A stretch of DNA of 64,000 nucleotides, from NCBI RefSeq assembly GCF_040054535.1, contig NC_090797.1, positions 6,193,001 to 6,257,000 of the forward strand, read 5' to 3'. Under the pieces are notes generated by a model. The model did no database searches. It saw nothing but the letters and a program-made list of their open reading frames with translations, and had not been told where the DNA came from. The stretch is from Antennarius striatus (lineage: Eukaryota > Chordata > Actinopteri > Lophiiformes > Antennariidae). How positions within the stretch are numbered: the first letter of the stretch is position 1; each line of letters begins with the position of its first letter. The position numbers and the translations under genes were made by a program. Positions 1 to 20,645 of the stretch are shown here, in pieces.

Positions 1-119
1 CGTTAAGGAGGCTGAGGAAGATGTGGCTCCTTCAGCGGATGGGAGCCCTGACGCTGGTTTGGCAGATGTTTCCACGCCACCCTCTAAGCCGCTAACGCCA
101 TCCCTGCCACACAGAAAAG
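1..119 (+). CDS. prrt4: prrt4, partial internal exon cut by window edge
   Basis: Reading from base 2 gives 39 codons of an acidic then Pro/Ser/Thr-rich stretch (VKEAEEDVAPSADG, later TPPSKPLTPSLPHRK) followed by a strong donor, G|GTGAGC, at 120. The exon ends one base into a codon. The acceptor at 5421-5422 opens in the matching phase, giving ...PHRK-G-IRPESPHIRPYIEDW..., so these two exons join directly. The composition fits the extracellular proline-rich region that precedes the membrane domain in PRRT3/PRRT4. The 5' end of the exon and the start codon lie outside the window. No signal peptide can be judged. Confidence 0.75.
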
Positions 120-3099
120 GTGAGCTCACAAATCCCTCGTGCTGAATAAACCTGCCTCACCTCCCCATCCATTTTGAGCATTTGTTTGCACGACCACACT
201 TATTTAGCTGAAAGGACTTCATGTCGCTGCTTTAATAGACCATCCTGAAGCTGTATCAGTAAATCTGACAGAGGACTGGGAAAAAACAATTACCCCGCAT
301 CTTTTGCCTGAAGCCACTAATTGCTTCCGATGGGAGAATAAAACTGCTTATTCAAGCTGAGAACACAGGAGTTGTGGAACAATGGCCACTCCATAAACAA
401 TTTCCCTCTGTACTGTCTTCAAATAAATAATCATCAATATGATGACAAAGATGGCAAAAATATTGATGTTTGCCAATTCAGTCATCAGTTTCAAAGAAAT
501 AGCTAAACAAAGTGCATTTTATTCTACTCAATAAGACACAGCGTCATTCTTTTTTTATTTAGGATGAGTTGTGTAGCACCTTCTTTCAAGCTCAATGCGA
601 AAAAACACTTTCAGTTCAATCGAAGACTAAATTAGGACTGGTTGTACTCAATCGTGTGGGAGGTTTCCTCTACTGCTATAGCTTACTGGCACATGGATTA
701 AATATTTAGTTTTTCTTCTCATTAAAATCTATACTTTCATTTCGATTTACACTTTGCTATTTCCAACACATCCCTTGCAAAGATAAGTTGATCTGTAGCA
801 AACCTCACTGGCTCTGATTGATGTGAACCTTCAACAATGGCTCACAAATATAAAATGTAACTTTTACAAATGGCTCACTTAGTTCCTAAATGTATTTTTT
901 TTCTATTACAGTAGGATAGAATTACTTTTGGCCATTTGTTTTGTTTTTTTGGCTTACTGTTCTTTAATATTGCTGTAATACCTCCATTATATTTAGAACA
1001 GTATTAATTATAATTTACAGTATATTAGCCCGTCGTCAGCCAAATTTTTGGTAAGATAGGTTTAATGCAGATTCACAGAACCAGCTGGAACCTACATTAC
1101 GTCTCCCAGGATAGCAGATGAAATTCAAAAATAGTCTCATCCAAGGTGCCATTCACTGATGGTGGGATGCCTCAGGGCGCGCTAGCTCAACCTGTCGCGT
1201 GTGAATGATTGACACAATAACATTAGTAATCCATCTGTCTGCTTTTTTGTGTGTCTTCTCCCTAAAGCAAAAGTCTGCACTTTAATACATTTTCACACAA
1301 GCTCTCCCATTTACCTTAGTGGACCCAAGGCAGGTGTTCTGGTTTTAAATGCAGCAGATTAAATACAGGAATATTTCCACTTTAACATGCACTATCTGGC
1401 TTTTCCACAAGCGCTTTCTGGGTGGTCAAAATCGAAATCAAAAAGCAGATGGATGTAAAACAGACAAGCTTAATGATGTTCAATCATCTAATGATGTGTC
1501 AGAGTGAGACGAAAAGGGATTGTCATCCCCTTGAGACAAATCCTTCACCTTTAGTACTGAAACTGGCCAACAGATATTTCAGATGAGACCGTTTTACATT
1601 TACTATAACAAAATTAAGAAACAAATAGAAACCCTGTGTGCTAAAAGTGTTTCCACTGAGATGTAAATGAAACTGATTCTCATATGTGTGAGTAAGTCAT
1701 GCAATGAAGGTTTGATGATGGCTTTGATTGGAACTCATTTATCTCTTGAGCTCTTGATTCCAATGAATGAATAAATCATGTTAAGACAGAAGTATAAATA
1801 GATACGTTAATAAGTGAAACCTTTATGTGTTATTTTTAGACATGTTGTCATTGCATTGTTTGTCTTTTGCTTGTTCCATCTCATTGCAGGCTATTACATC
1901 CCAGGGGATGAGGTCTTCTGGCTTTCATGAGCCGCCTTGTCTAGTGGTTTGGTTTTCACATCAAAATACCTAAAAGGCATCAGCATCACTTGCCCTTTGT
2001 CTAAATGTTAGCATGCACCTGAGCTAAACTGAAACAGTTACCATGGTAGACATCTTACAGTCTAAACGTTAGTTTTTCCAGCCTTTTTTAGCATTAGCAC
2101 TCTCTTAGTATACAGTTGCACTGCCTTCAAGCTGAACACTCTTAGATTTGTATTTGAAAAGAAGGTATTTGTAGAAATTTCTTCAACATCAACCATTTGT
2201 TTCAGAGTCAAATAAATGCTTCAGTGGAATACTTCCCATTTACAGGTCTGGTCATACAGTGAAAGGCAGTAAAATTTTGATTTTGAAAATTTTTAAAAAT
2301 GAAGTTAGTCAACTAGTCTGAAGATAATTTCCCCAGAAAGAGTTTAATAAACTAGACGTCTTTTGTTTTGTTTTTTTCTTTCCTTCATAGTACCATGTTG
2401 ACAATGAGATATTTTCTAGCAGGCGATAAAAGGGAACTTTTTCCTCTCGGTTGGTGTTCGCAGGTGCTTTGCTGGTTGTGTCTGACAACTACAGATGTGT
2501 CTGCTGTCTCTCACATGAGACACTTGTTCCCAAAGAACTCTGTCTGATAACCGAGGGCCATGCAGTGGAACATGAAGTTCTCCATTATTACGCTGCAGCC
2601 AAAACATACTGTTCCAAACCTCGGTCAGGCTCACCCAAGAGAGCAGAGAGACAAAGCATAGCACTAATCTAATATGTGTCATGTCTTCCACTAAGCCTGA
2701 CTCACTGGCATCCCAATCATTACTATCATCCCAGAAAGCAAACAAATGGATGGAGGGGGTCACTGGCATGAGGTCATAATGAACCACACCTACTTTATCA
2801 GTGGCCTTGCAGTCCAAGCGCCTGCAGCAGTGTGTTTGTTTTACACTTCAGCCACATTTCCCACACAGCTGCTGTCTGTTTTGACAGGGTGACATTGTCA
2901 GTGCAGCCATACCCTGTCAGATAATTAAAGCACACATGTATTTGACATCATTTAAAGTTGCAAACACAAATACAGGTGCTTATTTTTAACTTGAATTAAG
3001 ATTGACTATTGTTCTTCACAACAGATTTTGTACAACTCCAATTATGCTTTTTTGTTTAGTGTTAAATAGCTAATTAGCAAACATTAGCATGCAAAAACA

Positions 3100-3100
3100 T

Positions 3101-3138
<38 letters not shown>

Positions 3139-3155
3139 CACACATGTATACATAC
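3100..3155. repeat. (AT)n / (TATG)n microsatellite
   Basis: About 26 bases of pure TA alternation, then degenerate TATG/CATA units, inside the prrt4 intron. Confidence 0.9.
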
Positions 3156-5061
3156 ACATCTATCAAAAATACATGCTAGTACGCTAAGCACGTTGCTAAG
3201 CGACTGCAATAAAGAAATGCCAGCATAGTTGTTATTCTTTTCATCATAATAATAAATTGATGTTTGTTTTTATTTAAAATATTTTAAAAAATTAAAACAT
3301 GTCTGTCAGTATTATATACTGTACGTCAATATTTGTGGTATTAACTTTGTAAATGAACTATACTGTTCATTTATCATGCGTCTGATTATTCAACTTTGTT
3401 TGTATACTGGAATAATTGACACACAAGGGAGTCTTCTCAGTTGCATTTCACTTTTATATATTAAAGATTCATCATGGTTTGAGTAAAGAATGAACCATCA
3501 TTTCAAAATCTCTTTTTGTGCTTGTGGAGAATGTAATCAAGCATCTAAAGACTTCTCAGACTCCACAGCGAACGATGCAGCAGCTGGCGGTCTATTATAG
3601 CCCATTTCCAGAAAGCTTACTCTCAACCTGGGGACAGAGATTCAGCTTTGGGGTCAAGGGATGACTGAAGAAAAATGATCAAGTTAACAACGAACAGGCA
3701 GCAGGGAAGTTAACGCGTATGATAAAGTACTTAGAGTCCAGTACTCTTGAGGATTCGAGGAGGGAAAAATGTAAGACTTTGCTTTGCATGGAGAACAGCA
3801 AGTGTCAGTGATGTGAACGTATGTTGCAAATTCAACAATAGAAAACACACATTGGCAAAAATTGCACATGAATTACATTAACATCATTCCATAGGCTATA
3901 GGCAGTGTGCATTTCAGCAGTTCGAGTGCCAAAAGTAGATGCACACACTAAACCATTTAACTCTCCTCCATGGAGAGAGAACTGCAGACCTACTGCAGTT
4001 AAACATAATGGAAACAGCAGCTGCCATATATCCAATCTATGCAATGGGGGGAGCAGAAAACACAAAGCATCATAAGAGGATTGTAAAAGAGAGCAGAAAA
4101 CCATCTTGTTGTAAAAATAACAAACCCACCTATGGGTGTTTCCCCCATTTAATGGCGGGTGTTGAAGGGAAATCATAAACAAAAGGAGCAAATTAGGGAA
4201 CCAGGACAGGGTGGGAATGGGAAACAGAAAAATACAACCCATGGAAATACATCCAAAAACAGATAAAACCATATGACGTAAAACCACATAAATTTAGCTT
4301 TTAATTTTGCCTTGGAAACAAATTAGGCATTTTGTAGCAAAATGCAAAAAATTGGGTTTTGTTGCACAAACAGCATTACCTCCAGTATAATGTATTCCCC
4401 CAGGCATTGATGGACATGTTTAAGCCCCCTCCACTTTTTTTATTTACAAGCGCTATGGTTTGCAACTATAACTACAAACAATTTCACAACCACAGAAAAT
4501 GCTGCAAAATATATTTATGAAGATTTGTACACTTGACTAAACTTGCCTGAGGTGGGATTTACTGTGATATGTTGTCCATTTACACACTGTAGCACCTGAA
4601 TAAACTTGCAGCAAAATGACTGATGGGCACAATCAACAGATGGAATTAGAGGCAGCGTCACCTCTGCAGCTATTGGCAACCTTTTCGTAACACTGCAAAG
4701 GTTTAACACGGCTTTTAAAAGAGCAGCCATTGTTTACTTTTGATGGAAAGGAACATAGTCTGTGACACAAAGACAAGAAGGCTGAAAAACCTCAGTCTTT
4801 TCACCCATGAGTAAGTCAAGCAATTCATGCCAATATTAAATAGACCTGTAGGATGTAAACATGCTTTGTAGGAATCTCTCTGTCATGTTCAAGTGTTACT
4901 TGGCGACTCCTTTATTAACAAATCCTGCTGTATTTTTTTCACTGTGCTACAAGCTGACTAACGCAATTAGAATGTACTGTACTTGCATGGAAACACTCCA
5001 GATGGCTTACGTAATGCAAGGAGAAGCTAGATGTGTGATTTTTAGTTGGCTGATCGCTCTA

Positions 5062-5091
5062 CCACACACACACACGCACGCGCGCATACAG

Positions 5092-5145
<54 letters not shown>
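5062..5145. repeat. (CA)n microsatellite
   Basis: A CA run with a short CG/GCGCG interruption near 5076-5086, followed by a clean run from about 5092. It ends about 275 bases before the last prrt4 exon. Apparent His/Thr or Val/Cys open frames over it are repeat artefacts. Confidence 0.95.
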
Positions 5146-5422
5146 CCCTACCTCTTCTTTTCCACCCGACTCAGGTTGAGGTTGAAGTTGCTTACAAGTA
5201 TAAGCTTTTAAACAGGATTCGCATTTAGAATGGTGACCACATGCTTTCACCATCCTGGAGAGTTGATTTGATTTGGTCTGAAATAATTTAATTAAGTTAT
5301 TTGTACGACAATAATGCAATATGCTTTGCTTAATATATTCTTGTCCTCTTCCATTCGATTATTGATTATCCTACCAGCTATTTGGACACAGTTCATTAAC
5401 TGAATTTTTACTTTCATTACAG

Positions 5423-7473
5423 GCATTCGCCCAGAATCTCCTCACATCCGCCCATACATTGAAGACTGGATGCCAAGCCCGCCAGACAGTGACATCACTT
5501 ACCTTCCAGATTGCAATAAACATCACTCTAGAATCTGCAACTTTTCTGACACTTGGGATGCGACAACCTCCTCAGACACTAAGCCCACACCAAACACCAC
5601 TGCCTTGAACCAATCAATCAACCCCTACTTGATCCAAGCACCGCTCATGTTGGTGCCCCTGTACACCGACTGGAATAGCGCCATGGCAGCTTGGGGCCTG
5701 GCTTGGGAGGCACATGTTTACGGCGCTGGTTGCACTTTTGTGATGCTAACCTTAGCCTCAGCGCTCAATCTGCTCTGTTTGCCGCTAAGATGCCCATCCG
5801 GATGTGGCTACTTCGCCCTGGTCAGCTTGTTTCTACTAGCTGCTGGTTGTACCAGATCCTTCTTGCTCCTGTACGATGCATACGGCCACCAAGACCTTCT
5901 ACCCTCCACAGAGGCCTCTTTAATGCTGAATGAAGCACCGTTTCCCTGCTTGACCGCAGCTTTTGGTTTGGTTTTCCTTCTCCTTTCCATGCGCTCAAGA
6001 ATGCAGCTTTCCTACTCAGCCTTCCAAAGACCTTGTTTCCTTGCCTGCCTGGTTTTCATACATTTTGCTGCAGCATTTGGACCAGTGACATTACTTAAGT
6101 TTTATCTACAAAAGCCTCGCCTTTGCCTCTTTCTTTCTCTTATCTCCCGTGGAGCGTTTGTTGCACTGGCTACATTTCTATCTGCTGCCTATTTTGTATT
6201 TTACATCTACGTTCGGGCAGATTCGAAGCACATCTACCATCTGAATAACACGTCTCCAACACCTGCTGAGCGCTACAACCGCTGTCCGTTTGCGGAGAGT
6301 CGGGACTGGAACCGTGCAGCTATAACGGTTTGTCTTTCAGCTCTCTTTTTTTTAGCCTGTGCAGGACTACAGTTATACGCAATCCTCAATGCCATGGGGG
6401 TGGCAGGTGGAGAGGAGGTGTTCCACCCTTGGCCTTGGTGGGCTTTCCAGTTCAGCTGCAGACTGTGTGAGCTTGGGGTTTGCCTCACCTTAGCCCTGGT
6501 GGTCGCGCAACCGATCTACTGCTCCGACCACCTCCCTGCAGCAGGGAGCTGCTGGACTGAACTGTTGGCATCAAAGTCACCCATGCTGCCCGGGAGCTAC
6601 CAATGGTCCCTGAGCCAGCAGGAGAAGCTCGCCATCGTCGATACCGCTGGTCTTGGGGAGACAGAGAGCTTACCTCTTTATACTCTAATGGATGAGAGAC
6701 TTGGGAGCAGTCTCAATGGCCTGGACCTTCTTTACCATAGCAACCGGGCGTTGGCATATAGGGACCTAGACTTAGATTTGGACTTACAGGGTTTAGAAAA
6801 ACACAGAGATGGAGGAGGCGAAGAACCATCAGGTGCCTCTTCCTTTACCAGTGACTCCACCACAGACTTGCGGCCACCTTCTCCCATCAACCTGCGCCGA
6901 AGCATAGATGAAGCACTCTTCAGCGAGTCCCTCTTTCCTATTAGCCTATTTAGTCCAGCTAAACCCATTCGTTGCAGTGATCTATCTGTAAATAACCAAT
7001 GTGCACTTCCAGGCAATGGCCTCTGTGATCCTCTCTCTGGTGACTCTGGCCTTTATCGAACCTCTTCCTGCATGGAGATGGTCTCTAAGCCTGCCCAAAC
7101 TCAAGGAGACACTGTTGTAAGTGCCCCACTATCTCCTTCCTTGTCCACGTCCTCTAGCTGCTCATCTCCTGAACAATGGAGAGGAAGCTCGTCCTCCTGT
7201 TCCCTCTACCGAGCCTCTCTCGGAGGCTCCTCGATGGTCCTCTGCCTGAGCCCAGAAAGGCAGGGTGGTCATCTTATCCAGCAAGGGTCCAATACGGCCA
7301 CCTTTGACCAGGCTGACCCACAGAGGCACTATCATACACTGGGAGCAGCTTCACAGGAGAGCCTGGACCTGGACATATCGTCCGAGGCAGAGCGATCCGT
7401 GCAAGAGGAGTTCATCACTGTCTGCAGACAGATCGATGCTTTGAGCATCTGCAGCGAGACTATTGATTTATAA
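5423..7473 (+). CDS. prrt4: prrt4, last coding exon: multi-pass membrane domain and cytoplasmic tail
   Basis: This one exon encodes 682 residues. The ATG at 5470 is internal: the frame is open back to the acceptor at 5421-5422 and joins the exon ending at 119. In order it holds a short N-glycosylatable region (NFS, NTT, NQS), then about seven hydrophobic segments between roughly 5700 and 6530 (for example GCTFVMLTLASALNLLCL, CLVFIHFAAAFGPV, ALATFLSAAYFVFYIYV). A Ser-rich tail of about 300 residues follows, carrying the LRRSIDEALFSESLF block typical of PRRT3/PRRT4. The molecular function of the family is not established. I chose PRRT4 over its paralogue PRRT3 because impdh1 and hilpda follow, as next to human PRRT4. 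The stop is at 7471-7473. Confidence 0.88.
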
Positions 7474-8540
7474 AGGACAGTCTGCTCAAGGAAGGGTTAC
7501 ACTGCGGATGCATTCCAGAGGGTGTCCATTAAATATGGCAAGATCTCTATCAAGGTTATTTACAGCCCATTTGGTAGTGCATGGTAGCTTTTGCATACAT
7601 CATAAAATAACTTTGACTGCCGAAATAAAGTTTCTGAAGGGTTTTTGAACTTTCGGTCAATAGCAAATGAATCTTTGAGGGTCCAAGTGCCAAGAATGTC
7701 AAAAGCCAAGCCAAAAGGTCGTTTATAAATTTTACATGTTTGATAAATGTTGGTGTAGTTTGATATAGTAAGAAAAGAAAAATAACACCGTTTTCCTGAG
7801 TGGAGATAACAAAATTATTTGTACAAATGTTTTTAATGAATTCCAAAATTCCAAAAGATTTTACTGTGACCGATTGAAGCACTTATTAAATACTACTGAA
7901 ATCCTACCCTTTTTGACCTCAGTATCATTTTTATTTTAATCTCATGTTGAATACTTGTGATTAGGATTAAAATATCGCACACTATATGCTGCACAACGTT
8001 TATAATGTTGCAGGTCAGCAGTGCCCTCTGCTGGTGAAACAGAAAGACTGCATTACTTTACTCTTCCAAGTCACACATCAACGGTCTATGACCATGTTAC
8101 TAATTTATTTTCCAACATACCATTATAGTAAAATTTGTATCATAATATTTGGGTTCTTTTACTTCATAGATGGGATTTTATCAAACTCTAGAACTCGGAT
8201 TCAGAATGGCTCTCAGTGACACAAGTATCAGAGCACCACCAAGGCTTGAAATTACTCAATCAAATTAAAAATTTGAAATTAAATTAGGCAAACCTTTGTA
8301 AGTCTGCAAAGTTTATTAAATTTTAACAATAGAAGTTCACCAAATTGTGATTAATATCTCGACCCATATTAAATTGCATATGATTATATTACATGAGCAT
8401 GACTCTGGCCATTAATTTTCAATATATTTACCGAAATGTAAATTTCGGTTAAAAAAAAGAAGAAAAAAAAATCTCTTGATGTATGAATGTAAACTATCCC
8501 TGAATAGAGACTGAAATAAAAAATTACATCTCAAGATTTG
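7474..8540 (+). other. prrt4: prrt4 3' untranslated region with two polyadenylation signals
   Basis: AATAAA occurs at 7624-7629, about 150 bases after the stop, and again at 8515-8520. Either could end the transcript. There is no coding signal in this stretch. The gene converges on impdh1, which comes from the other side. Confidence 0.5.
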
Positions 8541-8569
8541 TGTTTTAACTTTTCAAGTGACCATGCTTA

Positions 8570-8970
8570 GTTAAAAAGCCCTATCAACAAAAACAAGAGA
8601 ACTAGAACCAATGTAGTCACAGATTGCAACATCCCACGGCACCCCTGATTTCAAAATTTTACCCTGACCTACTTGCATAGCTCAAAGATCAAAGCTAGTG
8701 CTTTGACCTACTGTCATAGATCAAAGCACTAGCTTGGCCTTCATTTATCTTGTCCGGTTCCTGTGTAACAAAGTTGAAATTTGACATTGAGCTAGTTTTC
8801 TCAAGGTCAAGGTCTTCATCTCATTTTCATCCCCTTTGCTCCCCGATTAATGTGCTTTTTGTTTCATCTTTCTATCTGACACTGCTGCGAAAATATTTGG
8901 TGCACTAACGGACGGACGGACGAAACACTGACATTTACATCACCGTTTTGAAGCGAGATGTAATAAGGAA
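8570..8970. repeat. Probable dispersed repeat with internal hairpin and GGACGGACG tract
   Basis: The stretch has repeated TCAAAG/GACCTA words, a perfect 15-base inverted repeat (8692-8706 with 8721-8735), and a terminal part reading GGTGCACTAACGGACGGACG then GCGAGATGTAATAAGG. This texture resembles a short non-autonomous element common in fish. I recognise the style but cannot name the family, and I saw no clear target-site duplication. Confidence 0.4.
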
Positions 8971-8999
8971 TAAGACAGTGGTCCAAACACAGTTTGATT

Positions 9000-11054
9000 C
9001 ATTTATTCTTCTTTAACTGAATGAACAGCAAAAGCAACTTCTCTTTTGCTTTACTGTAAACATAATGTTCTTTGAACTGTAAATCATCCAAACAAAACTG
9101 TAATGACTTATTGAATACAGAATCTTTTTTGTCCATCTAAAAAAGCCCTTGCTTATAATTATAAATGCTGGTTGCAGAAGCTACCTCTGTGTTCTAAATA
9201 CATATTGCAGCATACAGAAAATGAAAGCATAAAAAGTGTCTTAAAAAGAAAGTAGTTAGTATCTCACTTAACACTTTATCAGTGCCATTTAGATGGGCAA
9301 ACAAGACTCTGTACTGACATAAGATATTTTATAAACCTGATTTTTCTCACAGGATGGGAGATGAAAAACAAGGAGAATGTCATTCACTAAAGAAGGTTCA
9401 TGTATTCTGTAGATCTTGGTGTACATTTTCTGGCCATGTAGTTCAATCGCCAAGCTTTGTAGGACACGCGCCCTGGCCAGGCAGAGAAAGCAACTCTCAG
9501 GCTTATTATTTTAGAAAATTACGTCTAGTCAAACAGATATCCAGTATGAAAATGTTAGAAAAGCCTAGTCCTACACGAGCTGAATGATGACAAATGGCAT
9601 TCAAGTTAGAAAACGGGGGATGAGAGGGTGAGTAGCATCGTACATGTCGACTTGAGCTGTGCTGTGCAACCTTAATTCCATCCCTGGCTTCAAGGCATAT
9701 ATCTGGTTTTTAAAAAAAGTAAAACAACTATCAGACAGCCTTCACCAGAATACCCAAAATGGACAAGTAACAAGGTAAGAAGCGGCTTCTTGTGGCAATT
9801 TTGGTTTTGAAGTTACCATAGAAAGTCTTAGACAAAGTGTAAATATACGTGGCAGTATGTATGCAAGTACAACAAAGCGGAATAAAAATAGAACATGTTT
9901 GGCTTAGTGAAAAAATAAACATGCATATCAAAAACACTTCATGCTCAATTCGACGTCCCGAAGAGTATACAGGTTTAATATAAAGTCTGTTTGATCAAAA
10001 AGTATTCAAATTAGAGGGAGATTTTTTCCTTCTTCTCAATATTAACTTTATTTATTTTATTTATCAGTTACATCTTGTTTTCTCTTAAATATACCTGATT
10101 GTGTAGCTTTTGGTCCCTTCTATGCTCAACACATGAACATAATGAAGTGAGATAGGATGCTGACTATTTGGTTCAAAGGGAAATGAATGTCCACAGTGGT
10201 AAACAGGCTGGGTTCTGTCTATTACCTGGATGAAACTAGAGGGTAAATCTTCAAGGATAACTGCCACGGCCAATATCTTGTACCTCAGTATGGAGGATAC
10301 ACACAGAAAGATGAGCAGCTACAGTTCAACAAGTAGCTTTAACCTCTGATGACGTCAAAATGCAAATAAAAGTAAATAAGATTGCCGTTACAAAGGAGAC
10401 ATACCGCACAAAGAGAGACAATTTTTCTTGTGTCTTGTGTGTGTAACTGTGTTTTCCCGCACAGGGATGTGAGACACTTCCAAACAGGGATGAGTGGATG
10501 TAAAAATCCCCCACCCCAAAAAAAGCGATGCTAATGGAATCTGCACCATGATTGTTTTTACCTCACTGTCAGGAAACATTAAAATAGTGCACCTTCACTT
10601 CATCCAAACAATCAAATCATTATTCACCAAACACGCACACATACACACACACACACTCATTCATTCCGTCACGACTCGACGCCCACGAGAGATTGGGGGT
10701 CGGCTTCGCACTTGAGATTTCGGGGTGTGTGCGCGCGTCCTTCTGAAAACCCTGATGTGCCGCTTCGTGAGTTCGAAACCTGGGTGTTCAGAGAGACGTC
10801 GGGCGCCGGCTCGGAGTTTCTCACGTCGCTACATTGCCTCTTTGCTCCTCCCCCACTCCCCACAGAGAAGCAGCCGGCTTAGATCGGAGACGGGAGGTGA
10901 CGGTGGACACAATGCGAGAAAGTGCAGAGAGGGGTGTGGTTGGGTGAGGGCGTGGCTGGGTGAGAGGGGGGGGGGGCTTGTATCCAAAGTGGCGATTAAC
11001 ATTTGGTCACTGTTAGGTTGGGTGCGTCGCGTACACTGCTGATCCGCAGTCAGT
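9000..11054 (-). other. impdh1: impdh1 3' untranslated region / convergent intergenic space
   Basis: Downstream of the impdh1 stop (11055) on the minus strand, AATAAA signals read at about 10048-10062 (several overlapping) and 9002-9007. The 3' UTR is therefore 1 to 2 kb. The prrt4 signal at 8515 lies just beyond, so the two transcripts end close together. I see no exon here. The short open frames (9354-9587, 9731-9937, 10085-10273) are not supported. Confidence 0.45.
10660..10976. other. CpG-rich segment ending in a G-quadruplex-type run
   Basis: The stretch 10660-10910 is dense in CG dinucleotides (CGACTCGACGCCCACGAGAG, GCGCGCGTCC, GGGCGCCGGCTCGG), unlike the AT-rich surroundings. It is followed at 10931-10976 by five G tracts (GGGG, GGG, GGG, GGG, then a run of 11 G) spaced by 3 to 7 bases, which meets the usual G-quadruplex rule on the plus strand. 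It sits 80 to 400 bases beyond the impdh1 stop codon. Confidence 0.6.
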
Positions 11055-18762
<7,708 letters not shown>

Positions 18763-19609
18763 GCTGCCAAAATGAAAAGATGTCACATAAATCCAAGACT
18801 AAAATATACAACTTTTTTTTTTAAAGTGAATTGAATAAAGCAATGTCCTGTGAGAACACTAGACAATCCTTGTCGGAGCTTTAATGACCTTCTCTCAGCA
18901 AGACATTACCATAGCAACATTAGAACCCAGCCAGATGCAAGTCAAAGCGCCTGGACTGCAGGTGCAACATGCAATCACTCCCTCTGCTTAACACGAGCAA
19001 GCCATTAATAATGCAATAGTAAACTTACATTTAACACTGCACACATTTTTTTAAAGAAAGGTCATTTTGAGAATAAAAATACAAATTGAACATGAGATGG
19101 AAAATCAACTGTAATAAACAAGCAGCTGCAATACATCAGGAGTGATCTTGTGATTTTAATTTAATTAACTGTATTAATAGTTAATTAATTAAAAAAATAT
19201 TTACTTAACATAAATACCATAAAAATATAAAGCCATACTAAATGCACAGCTCTGTCAAGCAAAATATGGATGGGTTACCCACTGACATTTCTGTGAACCA
19301 TTTCACCTAGAACCGCATGGAATTCGTTTACAAAAAAACAAAAATAATCAGAAGCAACGCCTATCGATTAGAACGTCGCCTAACGAAAAATGAACATATC
19401 TTCGACATGTCATAATTTGGGGGTCAAGTCGAGCCCGAGTACTGGTATGGTGACCTACATGGTATTATCAGCAGCTAGCAGACATTAGCCGCACGCAGCG
19501 CACACCCATAGTAAACAGCTAGCCGCCTTGTTTACGTAGCATTATTGCTAGCAGTAGCTGTGATCCCTCATTAGCCGTGTTAGCACACATTAGCATCCCC
19601 GTGTCTTAC

Positions 19610-19639
19610 CTGGCTACCCATAGTAGGAAACGTATCCAT
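19610..19639 (-). CDS. impdh1: Candidate alternative first coding exon for impdh1
   Basis: The minus strand reads MDTFPTMGSQ followed by a donor CAG|GTAAGA. The frame ends in phase 0, which fits the candidate exon 18415-18479 but not the canonical exon. Joined, they would give 31 residues before the shared Asn of TYNDF; the canonical form has 32. A TGA stop lies upstream in frame, so the start would be here. If this exon were instead spliced to the canonical exon, its ATGs would form an overlapping out-of-frame upstream ORF. No transcript evidence is available from sequence alone. Confidence 0.4.
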
Positions 19640-20645
19640 GTTAAAACCAGCATTTCAAGAACTGGTTTGCAAAAGAGTACTGCGGCAGTAAAATTATTAG
19701 ATTTCATTTTAATTTGCGGCGTTTAACTGAATTAATATACGCCGAATTGAAGAAGGGTTACTTTTGTGCACTATAAAGGTTTTAAACGATGTTCTATAAT
19801 ACAAAAAACAACTTAGAGAACAGGGTTAACAATAATATGACAGAGTTTTAAGGGGTCCTCTTATCGAATGACCGTCTCTAGCCTTTATATTTTCAAAAGC
19901 GAGGAACAGCGTTGATGTACATCAAGTCTACGTTAATCTGCAATACTAATACTAATGCGAAGTGAAAATATAGCTACATTTCAAACAGAAGAAAGCAATA
20001 AAGCTTTCATGTTGAAGCTTTAATGTTAACCTGAGGATTGTAAACATATTTAAAGCCAGGTCTGCCAACTGGAAGCGAGGCATGATTTGTCATTAAACAA
20101 GCATTAAATGATGGAAGCGATTCATTCATCAGGTAACCAAGCGATATCTACTCTAAATCAAAGATATTCGGCACAAATGTTTTCACCAACAAACACGTCA
20201 TTTGAATTACACGTTTCACTTTATTTAAAAGTCGTCACTTGCGTCTTATTCAAGTTGTGACATCATGCAAGAATTTTCGCCTAGATCTTATTTTTTCTAT
20301 CAGCATCTGAAAGTCGTCATTAATTCTAGAATTAAAAAATAAAATAAAATTATGCATATGCTTTAACAATCCAAAAACAAAAAACATGAAACTTTGGTCC
20401 GATCAGACGTGAACTCTGCTCAGACTACCGTTATGCTTGCAGACATGTGGGAGCAACCATTAGCCTTTAGCACTAGCGCCTGGTCATTTGAGGATGAACT
20501 TTACACAAAACGCCTTTCCACGTGTGCGTTTTAGCGACAATCCTCACCATCAAATACATAGACGCTCTTTAAAAATTCCGTGGCGTCTTCGCTGCCATTA
20601 ACCCCAACATTATTTTCCCGGGATCGAGCAACATTAGCAAGCTAC

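Larger units (their letters stand above)
120..5422 (+). other. prrt4: prrt4 intron of 5.3 kb
   Basis: It is bounded by GTGAGC at 120 and a TTCATTACAG acceptor ending at 5422. I see no protein-coding exon that must be included, since the flanking exons already join in frame. It holds an AT repeat near 3100-3155 and a CA repeat near 5062-5145. A possible alternative terminal exon at 1890 is described in the findings. The short open frames here (for example 2416-2817 and 3832-4287) look like chance frames. Confidence 0.6.

Noticed and set aside
5470..7473. Taking 5470 as the start codon of a complete single-exon gene
   Set aside because: The frame is open upstream to an acceptor at 5422 and joins the exon ending at 119 in phase, so this Met is internal.
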